Positions 28,263 through 37,720 of a DNA stretch of 64,000 bases are shown in pieces. Numbering within the stretch: the stretch's first letter is position 1; the number at the start of each line of letters is the position of its first letter. Made by a program: the position numbers and the translations under genes. The notes beneath the pieces were generated by a model. That model saw only the letters and a list, made by a program, of their open reading frames with translations, ran no database searches and was not told the origin of the DNA. The stretch comes from Portunus trituberculatus (lineage: Eukaryota; Arthropoda; Malacostraca; Decapoda; Portunidae): contig NC_059301.1 in assembly GCF_017591435.1 (NCBI RefSeq), forward strand, positions 37,167,946 to 37,231,945. Reading direction: 5' to 3'.

Positions 28263-29030
28263 GGGCCCTTCAGCACACCCCTCGCCCCATCTGCATCAAC
28301 ACGGTCACCTGGCGCACAAGCAGCTTCACCATCACATCGTCCGCCGGCTCCCCCGTCGGGTCCTGGGACGGCAACTCAAGGCATGTCACCGGCAGCGTTC
28401 GAGGCATGGGCCGTTAGCGTGGAAGACTACGGCCTGATCTGCGGGTGGTTCCCGCCTCTCGCCGCCCCATACGTGCGTCTCCTGTGCGACGGCAGTCTCC
28501 AGCAGCGTATCGACGCACGCTTCGACAAGCAGGACTTCCGGCAGCTCTCAACCAGTGCAGCGATAGAGGTGGTCAGAAGTGTGGTGGTGGGGCAGCGGTG
28601 CGAGGTAGGTGCATGGTCCGACCTCTTTCAGTACTCCCAGGAACCGGGAGATGGTGTCGATGTGTACGTGTCGAGGTGCCGCGCCCTGGCAGCCGAGTGC
28701 AATTTTCGCTGCCCAGAATGTGATAGTTTGCTGACCAAGTATATCATGAGCAGAAAAGTAGTCGTGGGGCTCAGTGATCGCAACATGAAAGCTGAGGTGT
28801 TACGGTGCTTCCCTCGCCTGACGTCCGAAAGTGATGTGGTGAACCAGTGCGAGATCATAGAGGCCGCAGACAAGGTGGCAGGGCAGCGGGCCACAGGGAA
28901 CGTGGCCCCCGCCCTGGCGGAGCGCCGCGCCGCCACAGCTGCCGCAATTGTGGGCGGCAATGACAAGTGGGCACTTCTGGCGCGTAAAGGGTGCCGCGCC
29001 CTCACACCAGGCAGGGGCCCCGCTACCTCC
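28263..29030 (+). pseudogene. Ty3/Gypsy retrotransposon gag
   Basis: A Pro/Ser-rich N-terminal lead-in is followed by the capsid-like region from ATG 28383: SPAAFEAWAVSVEDYGLIC, LLCDGSLQQRIDARF, GDGVDVYVSRCRALAAEC, VVGLSDRNMKAEVL and ESDVVNQCEIIEAAD. This is the helical gag common in invertebrate Gypsy-like elements (sample motif: a Y-L-x-Rhx4-A-x-x-C region). The composition is GC-rich, unlike neighbours. No zinc knuckle is obvious. The frame is continuous with protease and RT to 30044, i.e. gag and pol are fused or read through. The 5' LTR is missing because DIRS and I-like sequence abut at 28246. Confidence 0.78.
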
Positions 29031-29400
29031 AACGCAGTGATTGTGGGGGGCGTGGAGGCGACGGCAGACCTCTCAGTGCGCATCGTCTGCCCCTGGCCGC
29101 AGGCGGAGTGCTGCACCACGGCGGTAGCCTACACAGGGGCTCAGGTGTGCATCACTGGCCGGCCCCTGCTGGAGTGTCTTGGTATCCCCCCAGGGCAACT
29201 TTACGTCTCACCCAGGACAGTCCGCCACGTCGCCGGTGGAGGGGTGAAGCTTCTGGGAAGCCTCACGTGCGAGGTGTCAGTGGGGCCCATCACCACGTCC
29301 GAGTGCGTATACATAGCTGAAGGGTGCAGCGGCTGTACTTGTCACTCGGAGCTTGCAGAGCCCTTCAGTTGGTGCCGCAAGATTTTCCTCGCCCGCAGCC
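29031..29400 (+). pseudogene. Ty3/Gypsy aspartic protease region, degenerate
   Basis: In the same frame as gag: VEATADLSVRIVCPW, then AYTGAQVCITGRPLLECLG, the D-T-G-A flap region with Tyr in place of the catalytic Asp. A TVRHVAGGGVKLLGSLTCEV stretch (ILG-type) follows. The spacing to RT fits a retropepsin. Replacement of the active-site Asp suggests an inactive protease. Confidence 0.72.
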
Positions 29401-30352
29401 AGAATCAGCGCGCTGACAAGCCCTGCGCCCAAGACCTCGGCCCACCCATTGTCACCGCCCTGCGAGTTGGTGGAAGAGAACGTGGGCGTCTAGAGAAATG
29501 GCTCCTGGAGGAGTTTGGACGCACGGTATTCGCAACAGAGCGCACACCTCTACCAGAAATGCGTAGCCCACCACACCACATCCACCTCCGCCCCGGCGCA
29601 CGCCCCCACGCGGTGCACGTACCCGCCACAGTCCCGCACCACTTCTACGACGAGGTACGGCGCCAGCTCGACGACGACATCGCCAGAGGCATCATAGAGG
29701 AAGTGCCAGCTGGAGAGCCGACCGAGTGGTGTGCGCGCATGGTGGTGGTGCCGAAGAAAAACGGGAAGCCACGCAGAACCGTGGATTTCCAGAAGCTCAA
29801 CCAAGCTTGCCTGCGCGAGACTCACCACACCAGGACTCCCTTTGACCTCATCTCCAGCGTGCCCAAGCACACATTCAAGACCGTCGCTGACGCGTACTCC
29901 GGGTACCACCAGATACCCCTGGACAGTGCAAGCCGCAAGTTAACAACGTTTATCACCCCTGGGGACGATTCCGCTACCGCAGGACTCCCATGGGGCACTG
30001 CGCAGCGCAGGACGCCTTCACGAAGCGCCTCGACGACGTCATGAGCGACGTGCCCAGGAAAATCAAATGTGTTGACGACACGCTTCTGCACGATGAAAGT
30101 GTGGCGGAAGCCTTCTGGCATACGTATGGGTTTCTACAGAAATGCCACGACAACGGGGTGACGCTGAGGCCTGATAAGTTCAGCTTCTGCAAGAGGAACG
30201 TCACGTTCGCCGGGTATGTACTCGGCTGGGAAGACTACCAGCCCAGTCACGACCTCATCAAGAGCATCGCAGACTTCACGATGCCTGCAAGCCCATCACT
30301 GACGGATATCAGGTCGTGGTTTGGCCTGGTGAACCAGGTGGCTCCTTCTTAG
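29401..30352 (+). pseudogene. Ty3/Gypsy reverse transcriptase, frameshifted
   Basis: The frame to 30044 contains FGRTVFATERTPLPEM, HHIHLRPGARPHAVHVPATV, DDIARGIIEEVPAGEPTEW, MVVVPKKNGKPRRTVDFQKL and TVADAYSGYHQIPLD (motif A). A shift near 29970 moves the palm to the frame at 29990-30352: MGHCAAQDAFTKRLDDVM (fingers/motif B) and IKCVDDTLLHDESVAEAFWH (catalytic V-D-D). FLQKCHDNGVTLRPDKFSFC and VTFAGYVLGWEDYQP (motif E) follow, then the connection helices. A stop at 30350 ends it. All palm Asp residues are kept. Confidence 0.88.
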
Positions 30353-30960
30353 CAGTTGCCCCCATCATGGAGCCCTTCAGGAGCTCCTGAAGAAGCCAGC
30401 CGGCAGAACAGTCTATTGGGACGAAACACTCAACGCCATCTTCACGTCAGCGAAGGACACCATCAAAAAGCTAGCAGCAGAAGGCCTCAAGTTCTATGAT
30501 ACCTCACGCCCCACGGCCGTCCTAACTGACTACAGCCGGCAAGGCATAGGATTCGTCGTGTCGCAGCAGTACTGCCAATGCGTGTCCCTGGAGGCACCGA
30601 TGTGTTGTCCCAACGGATGGAAGCTCGTCCTCTGCGGCAGCCGGCACCTGACCGCGGCAGAAAAGAACTACAGCACACTGGAGGGCGAGGCACTCGCGAT
30701 AGCCTGGTGTCTCAAGAAGGCCCGCCTGTTCCTCTTAGGCTGCAAAAAACCTAACCTTCATCACCGATCATAAGGCGCTCACCAAAATCTTCGGTGACAA
30801 GGAGCTGAAGGACATTCACAACCCCCGCATCCTCAACATCAAAGAAAGGACCCTGATGTATAACTTCCGGGTCAAGTACATCAAGGGGGAAAAGCAACTG
30901 CGCCGCGGACGCTCTCTCGCGCTACCCAGCATTAGCAAGCGCACCAGAGGACTCAGACGA
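30353..30960 (+). pseudogene. Ty3/Gypsy RNase H domain
   Basis: Across two frames: KPAGRTVYWDETLNAIF, PTAVLTDYSRQGIGFVVSQQ (catalytic Asp), NYSTLEGEALAIAWCLKKAR (Glu) and, after a shift near 30750, ITDHKALTKIFGDKEL (Asp). RILNIKERTLMYNFRVKYIK ends it. This is the standard Ty3 order. A frameshift and stop at 30771 break it. Confidence 0.85.
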
Positions 30961-32336
30961 GGCTGACGATGAAGCAGTGTGCGCTGTCATGGTCGCCGCG
31001 GCAGCAGACGCCTCTACGGACGATGTGGGTCATGTGGTAGACCTACGTCATGTGGAGGAGGAGGCAGTCAGAGATGAGGAATATCGGCTCCTCCATGAGT
31101 GCGTGGCCAATGATGGTTGGGGTGAGCGGAAGGACGCCGAGCCGGCCGCGCTACGCCCGTACTTCAGAATGCGGCGGCACTTGTCGTGTCAAGGCAGCAT
31201 TGTTCTATATACCAGCGATGAGAGATTCCCCCGCCTCGTCATCCCAGCCGCCCTCAGACGCACCGTGCTCGCCAATCTCCACGCCGGTCATCAAGGCAGA
31301 GACTCAATGCTTCGCAGAGCCAGGCAGTCTGTATACTGGCCCGGCATCGACGCAGAAGTGGAGCAAAACGACGCCAGTGCCAGGTGTGCGAGATGCACAC
31401 GCCCTCTCAGCCAGCCGAGCCGCTCCTGCCCACCCCACCACCCCAGTTCCCGTTTCAACAAGCCGTGGCCGACCTGTTTCAGCTACAAGGCAATGTGTAC
31501 ATCGCCTACGCCGACCGGCTGACAGGCTGGCTAGAAGTGGAACACCTGTCTGGGGAAGCCACCAGCTCCCGCCTCATCACGTTGTTCCGGCGGTGGTTCA
31601 CACGCTTCGGCATCCCTGAAGAGCTCTCATGTGACGGGGGCACCAACCTCACTAGCCACGAGTCAAGAAGGTTCTTCGAGGACTGGCGCGTCACCCTACG
31701 AATCTCATCATCCCACTACGCCCAATCTAATGGGCGTGCAAAAGCAGCTGTGAAGTCGGCCAAGAGGCTGCTAAGAGGCAACACAACTCGCGGGGGCTCC
31801 TTAGACACCGATAGCATTGCCAGGGCGATCCTCCAGTACCTGAACACACCCTGCACGGCCTCGACGCATCCCCAGCGCAGCTGCTGACAGGCAGACAGCT
31901 GCGAGACGCCATACCCGTGGAGAGCTCCCGCTACTTCATCAATGAGCAGTGGGGCAGAACACTGCGCGATCGGGAACGTGCCATGATCGACACGTCAGTC
32001 AACTCATCCATACGGCACGACCAGCACGCCCACAGCCTGACACCCTTAAGGCCCGGGCAGCGAGCACGCATCCAAAACCCATCCAGCGGGCGGTGGTATC
32101 GGGTGGGAACCGTGCTCGAGCTGTCTGCACCCCGCCAGTATCTTCTACGACTCGACGGTAGTGGGAGAGCGTCCATACGGAATAGACGTCATCTTCGTCC
32201 TCTCATCGGTGAACCACAGCTGTCGGATGATTTGACTACGTCCCATACACCTGTGCGCGTCACCACACCACGGCCTCGTCGCACCCAGCGAGCACCAAGG
32301 CACCTTGATGATTATGTCTTGAACTCTCCTGTTTAG
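30961..32336 (+). pseudogene. Ty3/Gypsy integrase
   Basis: The HHCC zinc-binding domain is at 31200-31410 (LHAGHQGRDSMLRRARQSVY, then CARC with the second Cys pair). The frame then shifts at about 31380. The core follows: FQQAVADLFQLQGNVYIAYAD (first Asp), ELSCDGGTNLTSHESRRFF (second Asp) and SSHYAQSNGRAKAAVKSAKR, where the third catalytic residue (expected Glu in N-G-R-A-E) is Lys. A final shift at 31880 leads to the C-terminal DNA-binding region (SLTPLRPGQRARIQNP; VLELSAPRQYLLRLDG) and TAG at 32334. Inactivation is inferred from the lost Glu and two shifts. Confidence 0.85.
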
Positions 32337-32437
32337 TTTAACTCACTGTCACTCCAGGACATGTATTATGGTTACTTTTCATTTGCTACCCACAGTGTAT
32401 ATTATTTTTTCATTTGTATCATTACACCATCCAGTGT

Positions 32438-32451
32438 AATTGGGGGGAGAG
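32438..32451 (+). promoter_or_regulatory. Candidate Ty3/Gypsy polypurine tract
   Basis: TTGGGGGGAGAG ends right before TGTAGGAGTTTG, the proposed start of the 3' LTR. Its position after the integrase stop fits a plus-strand primer site. Confidence 0.6.
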
Positions 32452-32515
32452 TGTAGGAGTTTGTATTTACCCAAGAGTGGTACGATATGTTTACCTAGAT
32501 ATAAGCAGGCGCCGC
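32452..32515 (+). mobile_element. Ty3/Gypsy 3' LTR, left piece
   Basis: Begins TGTAGGAGTTTGTATTT directly after the polypurine tract and is lost at about 32505-32520, where the LINE RT frame begins. A matching LTR end (AATAAA, then CCCCAACA) appears at 35488-35599, so a LINE seems to have split this LTR. No 5' LTR is in the window for comparison. Confidence 0.55.
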
Positions 32516-33949
32516 CCATGGGACCACTATCTCACAACACCCTTTGAGGAGGAGGATGTCTCCAAGATGCTCAGGCACACCCCAAAACGAGCACCCGGCC
32601 CAACAGGTATAACCTGGCCAATGATCAAAAATCTTCCCCCAGAAATTATAACCAGTCTCACAAAAATTTTCAACGCCTCCCTTTCCTCCGGGTACTTCCC
32701 AAAACCATTCAAAATTTCAAACATAACACTCATCCCGAAGCCCGGCAAAAATTTACATCTCCCTGAAAATTATCGCCCCATAAGCTTGCTGGAAATACTC
32801 GGTAAATCTTTCGAGCAGTTAATTAATCAAAGGTTAAGATCATACCTCGAAAGCAACGAAATGCTGGGTCCCCAGCAATTCGGCTTTCGTAGTAATGCTT
32901 CAACCGAAGACGCCCTTAATAGTATCATCACATATTTAGATGGAAACTCGTCCTTTTATAAATCTGCACTAGTGACAAAAGACGTGAAAAAAGTCTGGCG
33001 CACAGGATTGAAATACAAAATTTGCAACAACTTTGATCTGCCCCCTCTAACCCAAAAAATCCTGTGCAGTTTCTTGGACGAGCGAGAAACTAGAATCAGA
33101 CACCAGGGCGTCTTCTCCGCTTATTTCTCCCCCCAGGCCGGAGTCCCACAAGGCTCCGTACTCTCTCCCACCCTCTACAACATGTATACCGCCGACCTAC
33201 CCCATCCCACCCACAATGATTCCTTAACAATTCAATATGCAGACGATGTAACACAATTGGCACGCCCCAGGACGTTAGATCGCCTGACTGACAAAATTCA
33301 AGAAGAGTTAACAACCACAAGCTTATGGGAGCTAGAATGGCGCATCCACTCCCATCCTGAAAAATCTAAGGTTACCTACTTTAACAACAAATCCAAACAG
33401 CCCCGCCAAATTTCACTTTATAAAAACTTTCCAAACCCTGTACCCATCCCAATAAGCAAAGTCAACACTGTCCTTGGCCTCACCATCGACAAACACCTTA
33501 GATTTAATATCCATGTAGATCAAAAAGTCGCCATTGCCTCAGGGGCCCTGAGCAACTTGGAACGTTTTCGCGACAGTACTTCTAAGCTGAAACTTCACCT
33601 TTATAAAGCTTTTATCCTTCCTCTAATAACATACTGCCCTCTTGCCTTGTCTCTCTCAGCCCCTTCCAATCTTCTAAAACTACAAAAGGTCCAGAACCGA
33701 GCAGTTCGTTTCGCACTTGGAACGAAGTGGTTCGATTTCCGGACCTCTTCATCTCTTCATGAGGAGTCCAACATCCTACCACTAAACATCACACTCTACA
33801 ACAGAATAAACAAACAACTAAACACGTTTCCAGACAGACACACAGACACATACAACTTCCTGAAAAACCTTCCCCGACCACACAGACGTCTACCCCACAC
33901 CACCCTCCTTGACCCCACAGATGAACCTCCTGATCCTATCTACAGATAA
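32516..33949 (+). CDS. Jockey-like LINE reverse transcriptase, intact frame
   Basis: One uninterrupted frame covers the RT: LRHTPKRAPGPTGITWPMIK, NASLSSGYFPKPFKI, LIPKPGKNLHLPENYRPISL, LGPQQFGFRSNASTEDAL, GVPQGSVLSPTLYNMYTADL and IQYADDVTQLARPRTL (catalytic YADD at about 33236-33247). It continues through the thumb (VNTVLGLTIDKHLRFNIHVD), AFILPLITYCPLALSL and a C-terminal region ending at TAA 33947. No endonuclease precedes it, so the copy is 5' truncated. Motif A is not clean: the region near 32970-33000 reads ALVTKDVKKVWRTGL, where D-V-x-K-A-F-D-x-V-W-H would be expected. It is apparently nested in the Gypsy LTR and is the longest uninterrupted LINE RT here. Confidence 0.88.
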   Translation, partial: PWDHYLTTPFEEEDVSKMLRHTPKRAPGPTGITWPMIKNLPPEIITSLTKIFNASLSSGYFPKPFKISNITLIPKPGKNLHLPENYRPISLLEILGKSFEQLINQRLRSYLESNEMLGPQQFGFRSNASTEDALNSIITYLDGNSSFYKSALVTKDVKKVWRTGLKYKICNNFDLPPLTQKILCSFLDERETRIRHQGVFSAYFSPQAGVPQGSVLSPTLYNMYTADLPHPTHNDSLTIQYADDVTQLARPRTLDRLTDKIQEELTTTSLWELEWRIHSHPEKSKVTYFNNKSKQPRQISLYKNFPNPVPIPISKVNTVLGLTIDKHLRFNIHVDQKVAIASGALSNLERFRDSTSKLKLHLYKAFILPLITYCPLALSLSAPSNLLKLQKVQNRAVRFALGTKWFDFRTSSSLHEESNILPLNITLYNRINKQLNTFPDRHTDTYNFLKNLPRPHRRLPHTTLLDPTDEPPDPIYR

Positions 33950-35487
33950 CGGACTCCTCTTCCCCTCTTTCATCATCCTCCATCTCACCTTTCTTTCACT
34001 CCCTCTTACTAACTAACTCCTACTCCTATCCATCCTCCCTATCACTTCTTCACAAACAAACCTTATTTTATTTTCTCTCTATCCATCCTCCTTTCACTTC
34101 CTTTCACACTCTCCCTCTCACTTATCTTTACTACTAACAGTACCACTCCAGGTGTCAGAGTGGCATCACCCACACCCCCATCACATGCCCCTTCCTACGG
34201 GAGTGGGCCCGCGTGCCAACGCCTAGTGGTGTTTTCATATTTTTTGTCTTATGGCTTTGTATTCATCTTTTTGTTTTTATGCATTATTTTTCCGTCTCGC
34301 AGCCTAGGCTTAAAGGGGGCACCGGACCACCTCCAAGGGTCGGGGACAGCATTACCGCTCCCCTCCCAGTGACAGCACGGCATGGGGCCCCCGGCCGTCT
34401 GCATGACGTTCCGGTAGTGGCACCCCCTGTGTCTGTTACTGCGGAGCGGCCAGTAGGCTACTGATGGAAGGTACTGTGAACGCACAAAACGCGGGAACAT
34501 TTTCATCACCTCCACAGAGGTAGTTGGGAGCGGCCAATGCTGGGCGAATAACGAGAACAACCGCACCCCTCCCTCTGACGGCGCGGCAATGGGGCCCCCC
34601 GGCCGTCTACATGACGTTCCGGCAGCGGCACCCCCCCGCGTCTGTTATGGAGGGGCCAGTACTGATGGAAGGTACTGTGAACGCACAAAACGCGGGAACA
34701 TTTTCATCACCTCCACAGAGGACGCGGAACTGTTCGGTCATCTCGCCGTCACGTCATCCACCCTCACAAACAAACCATCTCCATCCAATTGACCCTTTTA
34801 ATCCTTTACTTATATCCATAGCAGGTTGATCTCCCCAGAACAGGGTGATACTCAAGGACCGGACCACTCCCGGCGGACACCACCAAACACCAATATCCAC
34901 TCATCACATGCATTTAATCACAAATAAAATATTCATAACCCCCCTCACCAACCTCGCTAATAAAGTTAAAACATATCCTACAACCCCAAATCACCAATTC
35001 TACTACTATCCGTGGTTCGGAACCCACGTAAAACTGTAGGTCCCTCCGCTATACGGAAGTACTTCTCACCCCATCCTCTCTATGTGTCATCCTTTCCCCT
35101 TCTACTATCACGTACTTCACTCTTCCTGCTTCACGGTGTTTGTTGTTTGCACTGAAAACGAGACGGTTTGGCCGCCACTTCCGTGTGGGTGCGTCGCCCT
35201 CGTCCGTGGCATTGGCGGTCCTTTGCTCTTGCGTGCTCGGTAGTAATGCGCTCTGCTTGGCTCCCCCTGGTCTGGTGCCGGCCTCCCTTGCCGCGTCCAT
35301 CTCTTCTATAAAGAACTTCTATAATAGACGTAACGCTCAGTAATCACAAAAGTCCATCTTGCGCCTGGGTCAAGCCCCAGTGACTTTACCCTCTTACTGA
35401 AGCTCCCTTCTTATCACCCATCTATTCTTCTTCTGTCCCCACTTCCCCCTCCCCATCTTTCCTTTTTTATTCTGATTCTGATTCTGG
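33950..35487 (+). mobile_element. 3' untranslated region and tail of the Jockey-like LINE
   Basis: Non-coding sequence follows the RT stop: a pyrimidine-rich stretch (33955-34130), a GC-rich region with a ~198-bp tandem duplication (34365-34719), and an ending with repeated TTCTGA units (about 35470-35486), which looks like a LINE 3' tail. Short frames in it (for example 35140-35343) lack domains. Assigning all of it to this LINE is an inference from continuity. Confidence 0.55.
34365..34719. repeat. ~198-bp tandem duplication in LINE 3' region
   Basis: Two copies share blocks CGGCATGGGGCCCCCGGCCG / CGGCAATGGGGCCCCCCGG, TCTGCATGACGTTCCGG / TCTACATGACGTTCCGG, and the last 60 bp (CTGATGGAAGGTACTGTGAA ... 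CCTCCACAGAGG). The offset between copies is about 199 bp; 34462-34519 and 34661-34719 look identical. Confidence 0.9.
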
Positions 35488-35599
35488 GAACAAGGAGTCA
35501 GTACTGGCCCCGCTTAGTCATAGCTCGCCGTGTACTCTTTCGCTCCACCAATAAACCAAACAAGATCCTGGTGTTTCTGCATCCCCTCACACCCCAACA
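35488..35599 (+). mobile_element. Candidate Ty3/Gypsy 3' LTR, right piece
   Basis: Contains CACCAATAAACC (poly-A signal) and ends CACCCCAACA (CA-type LTR end). CR1-like coding starts within a few bases (AAGTACTATATAAATGG). The link to the LTR start at 32452 is inferred from order and strand. Confidence 0.45.
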
Positions 35600-37200
35600 T
35601 AAGTACTATATAAATGGTAAAATGACAAACAGAGAGACCATTACTAAGTTGATTAAGGGGAATACAATATACAAAACATCGGAAGAAATGAGTGAACTTA
35701 TGAATGAGAGCTTTAAATCAGTATTTAATGAAGAGGGAGAGTCTATAAAGCCAATCAACCCAGGGGCACAGAAAGGATTAAGAGACATTGTGGTAAGAAA
35801 ACAGAAAATTAGAGAATTGCTAGGAAAGGTGGATGTGAGGAAGGCAATGGGACCAGCTGGAGTGTCAGAATGGACACTAAGGGAATGTAGTGAGCAACTG
35901 GTAGAACCAATTTGGGATGTAATTAACAACTCTTTAAGGGAAGGTAAAGTACCAAAGGAATGAAAAAGAGCCAATATAGTCCCATTATACAAAGGAGGAA
36001 AAATTACTGAGCCCCTAAATTATAGACCAGTGTCACTAACTAGTGTGGTGGGTAAGATCGTGAAATTGTTATGAAAGAAAAATGGTTGGAATATCTGGAG
36101 AGAAATTAAATCATTAATAACTCCCAATTTGGTTTTAGAAAAGGAAAATCATGTATAACAAACTTACTATGCTTTTATACAAGAGTAATAGATGAAGTAC
36201 AAGGAAGAGATGGATGGGTGGATGCAGTTTATTTAGATGTTAAAAAGGCTTTTGACAGAGTACCACAATGAAGACTCCTATGGAAAATAGAACACATGGG
36301 CAGAATTAAGGGAAATATCTTAAATTGGATGACAGATTACTTATCAGATAGGGAAATGAGGACAGTGATAAGAGATACAACATCAAGTTGGAGCACTGTA
36401 ACCAGTGGTGTACCACAGGGTTCGGTGTTGGCACCAATAATGTTCCAAATATATGTCAACAATATACAAGAGGGTTTCAGTAGCTACATAAATTTGTTTG
36501 CAGATGATGCCAAACTTTTGAGAGTTATAAAAAAACAAAATGATTGTATGGAATTACAGAAAGAGATTGATAAGATCTGGAGATAGAGCCAGAAGTGGAA
36601 ATTAGAATTTAGTACTAAGAAATGCCATGTAATGGAAATGGGTAAAAGTAATAGAAGACCTACATGGGAATATAAAATGGGAGAAGAGATTATTATGAAA
36701 AGAGGAAAAGAGAAAGACCTAGGAGGGATTATATAAGACACTCTGACTCCAGAAATACATATAAATAGATTATTTGCTTCAACATGCAAGACACTAATGA
36801 ACATCAGGGTAGCATTCAATTACATGGATAAAAGTATGATGAAAAAGATATTAACCACTATGATAAGACCTAGACTAGAATATGCAGCAGTGGTATGGTC
36901 ACCATATAGGCGGAAAGATAGACAAGACCTGGTAACACTGACGGAGCAGGGAGACAGACAAACAAAAGGACATTCCAAGAAAGTCATGAAAAGTCAGTGT
37001 CATAGAAATATCAAGAAGTTCAGCTTTCCACATAGGACAGTAGACATCTGGAATGTATTAAGTGAAGAGATTGTAACGGAAGAAAGTGTGCACAAATTTA
37101 AGAAGTTAGACAAATGTAGATATGGAGACAGGTCACTATGAGCCCTGCTTGAACCCTGTAACATACAACTAGGTAAATACACACACACACACACACACAC
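35600..37200 (+). pseudogene. CR1/L2-like LINE, copy 1 (5'-truncated, heavily broken)
   Basis: Begins in the linker before RT (KYYINGKMTNRETITKLIK) and continues: VRKAMGPAGVSEWTLRECSE, an LNYRPVSLTSVVGK block, VDAVYLDVKKAFDRVP (motif A), TSGVPQGSVLAPIMFQIYVN, INLFADDAKLLRVIKKQ (YADD-class F-A-D-D, about 36500), MIRPRLEYAAVVWSPY and FPHRTVDIWNVLSEE. The final GYGDRSL-type end is RYGDRSL-stop. At least five in-frame stops or shifts are present (stops at about 35961, 36268, 36583). The 3' end is ACAACTAGGTAAATACACAC and the (AC)n tail runs to 37200. Confidence 0.9.
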
Positions 37201-37498
37201 CACGTAGTGTAGTGGTTAACACGCTCGACTCACACTCGAGAGGGTCCGGGTTCGAATCCCGGAGGCGGCGAGGCAAATGGCCAAGCCTCTTAGTGTGTAG
37301 CCCCTGTTCACCTAGCAGTAAATAGGTACGGGATGTAACTCGAGCGGTTGTGACCTCGCTTTCCCGGTGTGTGGAGTGTGTTGTGGTCTCAGTCCTACCC
37401 GAAGATAAGTCTATGAGCTCTGAGCTCACTTCGTAATGGGAAAGACTGGCTGGGTGACCAGCAGGCGACCGAGGTGAATTACACACACACACACACAC
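37201..37498 (+). mobile_element. tRNA-derived SINE (family A) with (CA)n tail
   Basis: Starts flush against the (AC)n tail of CR1 copy 1. Head: GTAGTGTAGTGGTTAACACG, stem CTCGA/TCGAG, B box GGGTTCGAATCCC. Body: CACCTAGCAGTAAATAGG, CTTTCCCGGTGTGTGG, GGTCTCAGTCCTACCCG, GAGCTCTGAGCTCAC. End: GAGGTGAATTACACACACAC. CR1 copy 2 begins right after its tail. Full length. Confidence 0.92.
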
Positions 37499-37720
37499 GG
37501 GACATCGTCGATGGCGGAGGTGGTCGCTGAGCTCCAGAGCAATCATCTATAATTCTACAGTTACCTAAGAGTAACCAAGGTGGGAAAGGAGCTGGTAATG
37601 TTTGTCCCGTCTCCATATAGTCATGTTAACTGTTGATTAGCAAAATAATGTCCAGTGAAGGTAAATATAAACTGTAGCCTGCGTTTGAGCCATTAGCTGG
37701 TTTGTTTACGTCTGCGCAAC
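37499..37720 (+). promoter_or_regulatory. Candidate 5' UTR/internal promoter region of CR1 copy 2
   Basis: 222 bp separate the SINE's (CA)n tail from the ORF1 ATG (CAACATGG, position 37721, good start context). CR1-type LINEs carry an internal promoter in such a leader. The clean 5' boundary at the (CA)n tail suggests the full 5' end is present. Confidence 0.5.

Noticed and set aside
28383..32336. Infectious retrovirus or env-bearing errantivirus
   Set aside because: No envelope-like frame lies between integrase and LTR, and catalytic residues of protease and integrase are lost.
35140..35343. Possible small secreted protein (67 codons, hydrophobic stretch)
   Set aside because: Lies in the 3' region of a LINE, has no conserved pattern and an equal-length frame exists on the other strand.
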